The notes under the pieces were generated by a model. The model had not been told where the DNA came from. It did not search any database and saw nothing but the letters and a program-made list of their open reading frames with translations. Of a stretch of DNA of 32,648 bases, positions 21,955 to 31,789 are shown piece by piece (positions within the stretch are counted from its first letter, which is position 1; each line of letters opens with the position of its first letter). The position numbers were made by a program, and so were the translations under genes. This stretch comes from Nonomuraea aridisoli (GTDB lineage: Bacteria > Actinomycetota > Actinomycetes > Streptosporangiales > Streptosporangiaceae): NCBI RefSeq assembly GCF_003236395.1, contig NZ_POUD01000080.1, positions 1 through 32,648 of the forward strand, read 5' to 3'.

Positions 21955-22776
21955 TCAGGCGGCCGGGCGGACGTGGACGACGTCGCCCGCGCTGAGCGTG
22001 TACTGCTCGCCCGCCGCGTCGACCTGCAGGTGGCCGAAGTGGTCGATGCCGGTGGCCTGCCCGGTCAGCGTCGTCTCCCCCGGCAGCTGCACCCTGACCC
22101 GCCGCCCGACCGTGGCGCTCGAGGCCAGGTACGCCGAGCGCAGCCCGGCCGCCTCCGCGTCGCCCTTCGCCTCGGTCCAGTCTCGGTAGTGGCTCTCGAC
22201 CTCGCGCAGCACCGCCCTGAGGAGCGGGTCGCGGTCGAGGCAGGCGGCCTCCTCGATGCCGAGCGACGTGGCCGTCTCGGCGGGCAGCTCGTCGGGCCTG
22301 AGCGTGACGTTCAGGCCCATGCCGATGATGACGGCGTCGTCCACCCGCTCGGCCAGCACCCCGGCCAGCTTGCGCTCGCCGATCAGCAGGTCGTTGGGCC
22401 ACTTGAGGCGTACGTCGACCTCGGCCAGGCGGCGTACGGCGGAGGCGGCGGCGACGGCGTACAGGAGGGTGAGCCAGCCGTGGGCGGCGACCGGCACGCC
22501 GGGCCGCAGCAGGATCGAGAACGTCAGCCCGGAGCGGGGCGGCGACGACCACGCGCGGCCCAGCCGGCCGCGGCCCGCCCGCTGCTCCTCCGCCACCAGC
22601 ACCGTGCCCTCGGGTGCGCCGCCGCGGGCGGCGTCGGCCAGGTCGGCGTTGGTGGAGCCGGTGCTGTCGACGACCGTGACGCCGGTCCACAACGAGCCGG
22701 GGCGCACGAGGGCGCGGTTGAGCGCCGCCTCGGACAGGGGCGGGCGGTCGAGGTCGGAGTAGCGGGACTCGGGCAT
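21955..22776 (-). CDS. birA: Biotin--[acetyl-CoA-carboxylase] ligase
   Basis: Activates biotin with ATP and attaches it to the biotin carrier lysine of acyl-CoA carboxylases (and other biotin enzymes). From ATG 22776 the protein has 273 aa. The biotinyl-AMP loop GRGRLGR is at 68-74 and the conserved Lys125 lies in KWPNDLL. GMGLNVTL follows, and a C-terminal SH3-like cap ends the protein. There is no N-terminal DNA-binding domain, so it is a ligase only and not a repressor. The frame stays open to 22878, but that extension looks non-conserved. In the same window accD5-accE encode its pathway partner. Confidence 0.93.
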   Translation of the reverse strand: MPESRYSDLDRPPLSEAALNRALVRPGSLWTGVTVVDSTGSTNADLADAARGGAPEGTVLVAEEQRAGRGRLGRAWSSPPRSGLTFSILLRPGVPVAAHGWLTLLYAVAAASAVRRLAEVDVRLKWPNDLLIGERKLAGVLAERVDDAVIIGMGLNVTLRPDELPAETATSLGIEEAACLDRDPLLRAVLREVESHYRDWTEAKGDAEAAGLRSAYLASSATVGRRVRVQLPGETTLTGQATGIDHFGHLQVDAAGEQYTLSAGDVVHVRPAA

Positions 22777-22876
22777 CTCCCCATCTTCGCGGACGGCGGT
22801 GGGTGCCCAGGCCCCGGCCCCCGGGTCACCGGCATCTCTGACCAGGAGTGATGATGAAGTATGAGCATTTTTGTGC

Positions 22877-22911
22877 ACCCTGCGGGCCGGGAGACCCCTT
22901 GGCCGGAGGGT
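22877..22911 (+). other. Possible leader hairpin upstream of fdhD
   Basis: ACCCT (22877-22881) and GGCC (22885-22888) can pair with GGCC (22901-22904) and AGGGT (22907-22911) around a purine-rich loop. It lies in the 182-nt divergent birA-fdhD gap. I cannot match it to a known riboswitch; it may be chance. Confidence 0.25.
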
Positions 22912-22958
22912 GATGTACGGCTGGAGGACGGCGCGTCCGGCGTCGCGGTGGAGGCGCT

Positions 22959-23798
22959 GTGAGGGTGCGCCCGGGTCCGACGACCCGCATCCGCATCACC
23001 GAGTTGTCCGGCCCCACGGCCAGGGACCGCCGCGACGACCTGGCCACCGAAGAGCCGCTCGAGATCCGCATGTCAGCGCCCGACGGCTCGCGGCGCACGG
23101 CGGCCATCACCATGCGCACCCCAGGGCACGACTTCGAGCTGGCGGCCGGGTTTCTGTGCGGCGAGGGCCTGGCGGGACCGGGTGACATCGCCGCCATCGC
23201 CTACTGCACCGACGACGACATCCCGCCCGAGGCCCGCTACAACACCGTCACCGTCCACCTGAAGGGCCCCATCCCCGACCTGCCCGCCCTCGACCGCCAC
23301 TTCCTCACCTCCAGCGCCTGCGGCGTCTGCGGCTCAGCCAGCCTCGAATCCCTCCACGACCGCTGCCGCCCCCTCCCCCCAGGCGAACTGAAACTCACCC
23401 CCGACCTGCTCTACGGACTGCCCGGCGCACTACGCAACGCCCAAGGCGTGTTCGGCAAGACCGGCGGACTCCACGCCGCCGGACTCTTCACCCCCGCCGG
23501 AACACTCGTCGCCGCCCGCGAGGACGTCGGCCGCCACAACGCCGTCGACAAACTCGTCGGCTGGGCCGCCATGAACGACCGGCTGCCACTGACCGACCAC
23601 GTCCTCATGGTCAGCGGCCGCGCCAGCTACGAGATCATGCAGAAAGCCCTCGCCGCCGGCATCCCCGCAGTGTGCGCGGTATCGGCGCCGTCCTCCCTGG
23701 CGGTCGATCTCGCCAGGGAGTTCGGCATCACACTGGTCGGCTTCCTGCGCGGCGAACGCTGCAACGTCTACGCGGGCGCCGAGCGGGTGGCCGCGTGA
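22959..23798 (+). CDS. fdhD: Formate dehydrogenase accessory sulfurtransferase
   Basis: Transfers sulfur from a cysteine desulfurase to the molybdenum/bis-MGD cofactor of formate dehydrogenase. The 279-aa protein has the sulfur-relay cysteines Cys121 and Cys124 in SSACGVCGS, matching the E. coli numbering. Other family blocks are LATEEPLEIR, GHDFELAAGFLCGEG, GGLHAAGLF, REDVGRHNAVDKLVG and SGRASYEIMQKALAAGIP. GTG 22959 follows GGAGG by 4 nt; GTG 22965 is an alternative with better spacing. No formate dehydrogenase gene is present in this window. It converges on ppc with a 3-nt gap. Confidence 0.95.
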   Translation: MRVRPGPTTRIRITELSGPTARDRRDDLATEEPLEIRMSAPDGSRRTAAITMRTPGHDFELAAGFLCGEGLAGPGDIAAIAYCTDDDIPPEARYNTVTVHLKGPIPDLPALDRHFLTSSACGVCGSASLESLHDRCRPLPPGELKLTPDLLYGLPGALRNAQGVFGKTGGLHAAGLFTPAGTLVAAREDVGRHNAVDKLVGWAAMNDRLPLTDHVLMVSGRASYEIMQKALAAGIPAVCAVSAPSSLAVDLAREFGITLVGFLRGERCNVYAGAERVAA

Positions 23799-23801
23799 GG
23801 C

Positions 23802-26423
<2,622 letters not shown>

Positions 26424-26429
26424 GATTCG

Positions 26430-26435
26430 AAGATA
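26430..26435 (-). promoter_or_regulatory. Putative leaderless -10 box of ppc
   Basis: TATCTT on the minus strand is 6 nt before ATG 26423. There is no Shine-Dalgarno sequence. Confidence 0.5.
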
Positions 26436-26535
26436 TCGACTCGCGTTCCGCAGCCGTAGACCGGTCTCGCCCATTGGACTAGACCACTGTGAACTTCCAG
26501 GCCATCGAGCCGGTCTTGCGGAGCGAGGCCGTGAA

Positions 26536-28152
26536 TTACGTGGGTTTGGACACGGCTTCGAGGAGCTCGGGCATGCGTCGGTGGGCGACTCGGGCGGCCA
26601 GGCGGCGGCCGAGGGCGGCGATGAGCAGGCCGTAGAACGGCGCCGCCGCCGACACCCAGAGCACACCCAGCAACATGGGCACCACGAACGGCGCCGCCAG
26701 CGCGATCATCGCGACCGCGGCGGCCACCGCCCCGGCGAACGCCTGCCCGCCCTGGCCCGGGGCCGCGCCGGTGAAGGCGTTCATCCGGTCGGGCACGGTG
26801 TACGGCAGGAGCACGCTGGTGACCGAGCCGACACCGAGGCCGACGCCGAGCATGCCCCAGGAGGCCAGCAGGGCGGGCAGGATCCGCGCGGCCTGGTCGG
26901 TGTACAGGGCGCTGCCGACGGCGATCACGGCCAGCACCGGCACCGCGATCATCGCGTTGGCCAGGTGCCGGCCCGCGAGGTCGGCGCGCAGGTCGCGCTC
27001 GGCGCCGAAGACGACGGCGTTCATCCACAACGAGCGGCCGTCGATGCCGAACACGTTGCCCGCCATCAGCGCGATCATGAGCGCGCCCAGCAGGGCCAGG
27101 AAGACGGCCTGCCCGTCGGACGGCTGGTCGCCGCCCATCGAGATGCCGAGCACGAGCGTCAGGAACAGGGCGCTGCCCCAGTTGACCCGGAAGCGCGGGT
27201 CGCGCCTGATGTACTTCAGCTCCTTCGTCACCACGGCCGCCAGCGGGCCGTCGGGCAGCAGCCGGTCGACGAGGCCGCGCTCCCTGCGTACGGAGGCCGA
27301 CTTCCCGGACGCCTCGGGCGTGACGAGGGCGCGGCCGAGCGCCTTGATCCACAACCAGCCGCACAACACCACGAGCACGGCGAGGACCGCGATCTCGGCG
27401 AGCCCGGCCAGGCCGCCGTCGGCGATCGCGTGCGCGGCCATGCCGGGCGGCGTCCAGCGCAGCACAACGGCCATCTGGTGCAGCATCGCGGTGGGATCGC
27501 TCAGGCCGCGGTTCATCATCAGGTTGGGTACCTGCGCGACCAGCACGACCAGGATCACGGAGACGGCCAGCAGGTCGCGCCCGCGCCGGCTGCGCAGCGC
27601 TCCGGACAACACCGTGGTGACGAGGCGGGACGCCACCACGCAGAGCGCGAACTGCAGCAGCACGGCCGGCACCCCGAGGAGCACGCCGCCGGGCCCGGAG
27701 GCGAGCGCGGTGATCCCGCCGAACGTGACGACGAGCGTGGCGAGCGGCCAGACGCCGGTCACGGACGCGGTGAACAGGCCGAGCGCGAGGTCGCGCGTGC
27801 GCAGCGGGAACAGCGCCAGCTTCGCCGGGTCGAGCGTGTCGTCCAGGCCGAAGGCGAGCAGCGGCATGACCATCCAGCTGACCAGCAGCGACGCGTACGC
27901 CATGACCGTGACCGAGAAGGCGATGTCGTCGGGCGCGAGGCTCAGCAGGCTCATGAGGAAGAAGCCGAGCGCGGCCAGGACGAGGGCCACGACGAGGGTG
28001 AGGACGAACGCGACCTTGCGCTGGGCGTCGCCGCGCAGGTTGCCGCCCAGCAGCCGCAGCTTGAGCTCCGCGAACAGCCCGACGGTGCCGAGCACGCCGT
28101 TCCCGGCCCCGGGCGCGGGGCCGGGTGCGGTGGTGGGGCTGGGTGTGGTCAT
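26536..28152 (-). CDS. ABC transporter permease
   Basis: A 538-aa integral membrane protein with many hydrophobic segments (for example VAFVLTLVVALVLAALGFFL, LLVSWMVMPLLAFGL, ILVVLVAQVP, LALLGALMIALMAGNVFG, FVVPMLLGVLWVSAAAPFYG). It resembles large ABC-2-type exporter permeases of actinobacteria. The substrate is unknown. Its ATG overlaps the ATPase stop as ATGA (28149-28152), so the pair is translationally coupled. The frame is open upstream to 28323, but that stretch overlaps the ATPase and is Arg/Pro-rich, so it was excluded. Confidence 0.9.
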   Translation of the reverse strand: MTTPSPTTAPGPAPGAGNGVLGTVGLFAELKLRLLGGNLRGDAQRKVAFVLTLVVALVLAALGFFLMSLLSLAPDDIAFSVTVMAYASLLVSWMVMPLLAFGLDDTLDPAKLALFPLRTRDLALGLFTASVTGVWPLATLVVTFGGITALASGPGGVLLGVPAVLLQFALCVVASRLVTTVLSGALRSRRGRDLLAVSVILVVLVAQVPNLMMNRGLSDPTAMLHQMAVVLRWTPPGMAAHAIADGGLAGLAEIAVLAVLVVLCGWLWIKALGRALVTPEASGKSASVRRERGLVDRLLPDGPLAAVVTKELKYIRRDPRFRVNWGSALFLTLVLGISMGGDQPSDGQAVFLALLGALMIALMAGNVFGIDGRSLWMNAVVFGAERDLRADLAGRHLANAMIAVPVLAVIAVGSALYTDQAARILPALLASWGMLGVGLGVGSVTSVLLPYTVPDRMNAFTGAAPGQGGQAFAGAVAAAVAMIALAAPFVVPMLLGVLWVSAAAPFYGLLIAALGRRLAARVAHRRMPELLEAVSKPT

Positions 28153-28925
28153 CGGCCGGCCTCGGGACGGGCGCCGAGCCAGCTCAGGTCGGCCTGGCCG
28201 TCCTGAGGCGAGCGGCCGACCAGGTCGAGGAACGCCTGGTTGAGGCTGCGCCCGCCGCGTACGTCGGCCAGCGGGCCCTGCGCCACGATGCGGCCCGCGC
28301 TCATCACCGACACCCAGTCGCACAGCCGCTCGACCAGGTCCATCACGTGGCTGGAGAAGATCACGGTGGCGCCGGACGCGGTGAGGCGCCGCAGCACCTC
28401 GGTGAGCGTGTCGGCGCTGACCGGGTCGACGCCCTCGAACGGCTCGTCGAGGAAGAGCACCGACGGGTTGTGCAGCAGCGCGGCGGCCAGCCCGATCTTC
28501 TTGCGCATGCCGGTGGAGTAGTCGACGACCAGCTTGTCGGCGGCGTCGGTGAGGTCCATCACGGACAGCAGCTCGCCCGCGCGCCGCTCGACGTCGGCCT
28601 TGGGGATGCCGCGCAGCCTGCCGTTGTAGAGCAGCAGCTCGCGCCCCGACAGCCGCTCGAACAGCCGCAGCCCTTCCGGTAACACCCCGATGCGGGCCTT
28701 GACCTGGACCGGGTCGCGCCAGACGTCGAACCCGTCGATCTCGGCCGAGCCGCCGTCGGGACGGAGCAGGCCGGTGATCATGCTGAGCGTCGTGGTCTTG
28801 CCCGCTCCGTTGGGCCCGACCAGGCCCGCGAAGCTCCCGGCCGGGACGGCGAGATCGACCCCCGCGACCGCCACTTGCTCACCGAAGCGCTTGAACAGGC
28901 CGTGGGTGCGAACCGCATCCGTCAT
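28149..28925 (-). CDS. ABC transporter ATP-binding protein
   Basis: The 258-aa ATPase energises the downstream permease, probably for export. Walker A GPNGAGKTT is at 37-45. The signature region YSTGMRKKIGLAAALL, Walker B VLFLDEPFEGVDP and the switch His in VIFSSHVMDLVE are all present. The C-terminal part is short. ATG 28925 begins MTDAVRTHGLFKRFG; upstream open sequence belongs to accD5 on the other strand. TACAGT lies 6 nt before the ATG. The gene is divergent from accD5 across only 34 nt. Confidence 0.95.
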   Translation of the reverse strand: MTDAVRTHGLFKRFGEQVAVAGVDLAVPAGSFAGLVGPNGAGKTTTLSMITGLLRPDGGSAEIDGFDVWRDPVQVKARIGVLPEGLRLFERLSGRELLLYNGRLRGIPKADVERRAGELLSVMDLTDAADKLVVDYSTGMRKKIGLAAALLHNPSVLFLDEPFEGVDPVSADTLTEVLRRLTASGATVIFSSHVMDLVERLCDWVSVMSAGRIVAQGPLADVRGGRSLNQAFLDLVGRSPQDGQADLSWLGARPEAGR

Positions 28926-28931
28926 GGCTCC

Positions 28932-28937
28932 ACTGTA
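28932..28937 (-). promoter_or_regulatory. Putative leaderless -10 box of the ABC operon
   Basis: TACAGT on the minus strand is 6 nt before ATG 28925. The intervening GGAG could instead act as a close ribosome binding site. Confidence 0.45.
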
Positions 28938-28946
28938 GGAGGGGGA

Positions 28947-28952
28947 TACCCT
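28947..28952 (+). promoter_or_regulatory. Putative leaderless -10 box of accD5
   Basis: TACCCT is 7 nt before ATG 28960. With the ABC -10 box only 9 nt away on the other strand, the two promoters must be back-to-back and overlap. Confidence 0.45.
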
Positions 28953-28959
28953 GGCGCGC

Positions 28960-30546
28960 ATGAGCAGTGCCCAGCCCCTACCGGAAGAACCGGACATCCA
29001 CACCACTGCGGGGAAGATCGCCGATCTGGAGCGGCGCCTCGGTGAGGCCGCGCACGCGGGGTCGGCGGCGGCGGTGGAGAAGCAGCACGCCAGAGGCAAG
29101 ATGACCGCCAGGGAGCGGGTGCTGGCGCTGCTGGACGAGGGCTCGTTCGTGGAGTTCGACGAGTTCGCCCGGCACCGCTCCACGATGTTCGGGCTCGACG
29201 GCCGCCGCCCGTACGGCGACGGCGTCATCACCGGGCACGGCACGATCGACGGCCGCCAGGTGTGCGTGTTCTCCCAGGACGTGACCGTCTTCGGCGGCTC
29301 GCTGGGCGAGGTCTACGGCGAGAAGATCGTCAAGGTGCTCGACCTGGCGATCAAGACCGGCTGCCCGATCATCGGCATCAACGAGGGCGGCGGCGCCCGC
29401 ATCCAGGAGGGCGTGGTCGCGCTCGGCCTGTACGCCGAGATCTTCAAGCGCAACGTGCACGCCTCGGGCGTGATCCCGCAGATCTCGCTCATCATGGGGG
29501 CGGCGGCCGGCGGCCACGTCTACTCCCCCGCGCTGACCGACTTCGTGGTCATGGTCGACCAGACGTCGCAGATGTTCATCACCGGGCCCGACGTGATCAA
29601 GACGGTGACCGGTGAGGAGGTCACGTTCGAGGAGCTGGGCGGCGCCCACACGCACAACACCAGGTCCGGCGTGGCCCACTACCAGGCCGCCGACGAGCAG
29701 GACGCGCTCGAGTACGTCAAGACGCTGCTGTCGTACCTCCCGTCCAACAACCTGGACGAGGCGCCGGTCTACGAACCGGCGGCCGACCTCGATCCCGATC
29801 CGGAGCTGGACGAGCTCATCCCCGACTCGGCCGGCCAGCCGTACGACATGCACCGGGTGATCGAGCGGGTGCTGGACGACGGCGAGTTCCTGGAGGTCCA
29901 CGCGCTCTTCGCGCCGAACATCGTGGTCGGGTACGGCCGGCTGGACGGCCAGCCGGTGGGCGTCGTGGCCAACCAGCCCATGCATTTCGCCGGATGCCTC
30001 GATATCAACGCATCCGAGAAGGCCGCCAGATTCATCCGAACATGTGACGCCTTCAATATTCCGATCCTCACATTTGTCGACGTACCGGGATTCCTTCCCG
30101 GAACGGATCAAGAATGGAACGGAATCATCCGCCGCGGCGCCAAGCTCCTGTACGCCTACGCCGAGGCCACCGTCCCGTTGATCACCGTGATCACCCGCAA
30201 GGCGTACGGCGGCGCGTACGACGTCATGGGGTCCAAACACCTGGGCGCGGACATCAACCTGGCCTGGCCCACGGCGCAGATCGCCGTCATGGGCGCGCAG
30301 GGCGCGGTCAACATCCTCTACCGGCGCGAACTCGCCGCCACCGACGACCCCGACGCGCGGCGCGCGGAACTTGTCACCGAGTACGAGGACACCCTGGCCA
30401 ACCCGTACATCGCGGCCGAGCGCGGCTACGTGGACGCGGTGATCCGGCCGTCCGACACCCGCCCCCAGGTGGTCAGGGCGCTGCGTGCGCTGCGGAACAA
30501 GCGCGCGACACTCCCGCCGAAGAAGCATGGGAACATCCCGCTATGA
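28960..30546 (+). CDS. accD5: Acyl-CoA (propionyl-CoA) carboxylase beta subunit
   Basis: Carboxyltransferase subunit that moves CO2 from carboxybiotin to an acyl-CoA, giving methylmalonyl-CoA (or malonyl-CoA). It is 528 aa with two crotonase-fold halves. The N-half has KMTARERVLALLDEGSF and NEGGGARIQEGV; the C-half has FVDVPGFLPGTDQEWNG, KAYGGAYDVMGSK and AQGAVNIL. Asp421 in GGAYDVMG corresponds to the residue linked to propionyl-CoA preference in Streptomyces PccB, so propionyl-CoA is the likelier substrate. Followed by accE with a 4-nt overlap. Codons around 29983-30123 are unusually A/T-ending (20 of 47) although the protein is highly conserved there. The biotinylated alpha subunit is encoded elsewhere. 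Confidence 0.96.
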   Translation: MSSAQPLPEEPDIHTTAGKIADLERRLGEAAHAGSAAAVEKQHARGKMTARERVLALLDEGSFVEFDEFARHRSTMFGLDGRRPYGDGVITGHGTIDGRQVCVFSQDVTVFGGSLGEVYGEKIVKVLDLAIKTGCPIIGINEGGGARIQEGVVALGLYAEIFKRNVHASGVIPQISLIMGAAAGGHVYSPALTDFVVMVDQTSQMFITGPDVIKTVTGEEVTFEELGGAHTHNTRSGVAHYQAADEQDALEYVKTLLSYLPSNNLDEAPVYEPAADLDPDPELDELIPDSAGQPYDMHRVIERVLDDGEFLEVHALFAPNIVVGYGRLDGQPVGVVANQPMHFAGCLDINASEKAARFIRTCDAFNIPILTFVDVPGFLPGTDQEWNGIIRRGAKLLYAYAEATVPLITVITRKAYGGAYDVMGSKHLGADINLAWPTAQIAVMGAQGAVNILYRRELAATDDPDARRAELVTEYEDTLANPYIAAERGYVDAVIRPSDTRPQVVRALRALRNKRATLPPKKHGNIPL

Positions 30547-30743
30547 CGCCAGATCTGCGCATTGTGCGCGGCGACGCCACACCGGAGGAGATCGCCGCGC
30601 TCGTCATCGTGCTCGCGACACGACACGCCCAACCGGAGCCGCGCCCCGTTCCGAGAAGTCAAACATGGCGAAACCCAGCTAGAGCGATGCGTAAGCCCGT
30701 CGCCCCAGGGAAGTCGGCATGGCGGATGAGCGCACTACCCTAG
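30543..30743 (+). CDS. accE: Acyl-CoA carboxylase epsilon subunit
   Basis: A 66-aa protein that stabilises the alpha-beta complex of actinobacterial acyl-CoA carboxylases. It starts MTPDLRIVRGDATPEEIAAL, the usual epsilon-subunit helix, then a proline-rich middle and a short C-terminal end WRMSALP. The ATG overlaps the accD5 stop (ATGA at 30543-30546), showing coupling. In mycobacteria and streptomycetes a maf-like gene and others usually follow; here the next gene is the unrelated NYN protein. Confidence 0.9.
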   Translation: MTPDLRIVRGDATPEEIAALVIVLATRHAQPEPRPVPRSQTWRNPARAMRKPVAPGKSAWRMSALP

Positions 30744-30808
30744 ATGGATCGAGGGAATCGGGTGTCAAGTTCCTCGGGAGTTGGGACTATCTAGAGAAAG
30801 TAGGCGTA

Positions 30809-30814
30809 TATAGT
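30809..30814 (+). promoter_or_regulatory. Putative -10 box of the NYN-domain gene
   Basis: TATAGT lies about 36 nt before ATG 30851 in a relatively AT-rich stretch. A TTGGGA at 30781 is too far (22 nt) to be a good -35. A GGAGG ribosome binding site (30841-30845) precedes the ATG, so this transcript would have a leader, unlike several neighbours. Confidence 0.35.
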
Positions 30815-30850
30815 CAGCCGATCAACTAACACCGCGGCCTGGAGGACGAC

Positions 30851-31789
30851 ATGGCCATCCCAGACCTCATGCCGCATCCTGTGGCAGCAAAGTATGCCGT
30901 CCTAGTGGATGTCGGTTATCTGTACGCGGCGGCAGGTGAAGTGCTGCTCGGCGCGAAGGAACGCAAGGAATATCGGGTGGCCGCGGATGAGCTCATCCAG
31001 AGTCTGCAGAAACATGCAGAGGAACGTATTTCCGGCGAACTCTTGCGGATCTATTGGTATGACGCAGCCCGTGACCGCGTGCCGACCGTCGACCAGCGTG
31101 TCATCGCCCAGCTTCCCTGGGTGAAGGTGCGGCTTGGCAACCTGAACGCCCGTGGCCAGCAGAAAGGCGTTGACGCGCAGATCCGGAGCGACCTGGAGGC
31201 GCTGGCCCGGCATCACGCGGTGACCGACACGATCCTGCTTGCGGGCGACGAGGACATGGTCCCGGCGGTCGAGGCGGCCCAGGCGTACGGCGTGCGCATC
31301 CACCTGTGGGGCGTGGAGCCGCCGTACGGCACCAACCAGGCCGAACGCCTGGTGTGGGAGTCCGACACCGTTGAAGTGATCACTGCTGATTTCCTGAGGC
31401 CCTTTTTCAGCCGCGCTCCGCAGCCCGTGGCGGTCACGCCGCCGGCCGCGCCCTCGCCCGCGCAGGTCTTCGCCGGCCGCGCGCCCGTCAAACCGCAGGC
31501 CAAGCCCGGCCAGGTCGCCAAGCTCGGCCCGAGCCGGCCGCGTGTCGAGGACGTCGGCGAGCACGTCGCGCAGAAGTGGATACTCACCCGCGGTCGCGAC
31601 AACATCCGCGACCTGCTGCCCGGCCCGATCCTGCCCACCGTGATCGACACCGAGCTGCTGATCGAGGCGGAGAAGGAGCTCGGCCACTCGTTGCGGCCCT
31701 ACCCGGAGGCTCGGGTGTGGCTGCGTGACGGGTTCTGGGCACGCGTCTACCGGGAGTTCGACCTCGGCGTCGGGGTCTCGTCGAAGTAG
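30851..31789 (+). CDS. NYN (PIN-like) domain protein
   Basis: The N-terminal ~190 residues form a NYN domain, a PIN/FLAP-like nuclease fold that usually cuts RNA. The acidic site residues appear as Asp20 (VLVDVGYLY), Asp108 (KGVDAQIRSDL), and Asp133/Asp135 (LAGDEDMVPAV). A Pro/Ala-rich linker (~192-235) follows. The C-terminal ~75 residues (VAQKWILTRGRDNIRDLLPG, LIEAEKELGHSLRPYPEAR) look like a small helical domain of unknown role. 312 aa. Real activity and target are unknown. Its 3' end overlaps the convergent ArsR-like gene by 43 nt. Confidence 0.9.
   Translation: MAIPDLMPHPVAAKYAVLVDVGYLYAAAGEVLLGAKERKEYRVAADELIQSLQKHAEERISGELLRIYWYDAARDRVPTVDQRVIAQLPWVKVRLGNLNARGQQKGVDAQIRSDLEALARHHAVTDTILLAGDEDMVPAVEAAQAYGVRIHLWGVEPPYGTNQAERLVWESDTVEVITADFLRPFFSRAPQPVAVTPPAAPSPAQVFAGRAPVKPQAKPGQVAKLGPSRPRVEDVGEHVAQKWILTRGRDNIRDLLPGPILPTVIDTELLIEAEKELGHSLRPYPEARVWLRDGFWARVYREFDLGVGVSSK

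Noticed and set aside
22777..22878. N-terminal extension of BirA to 22878
   Set aside because: The 34 extra residues do not look like a helix-turn-helix or any conserved part, and the protein from 22776 already covers the full ligase.
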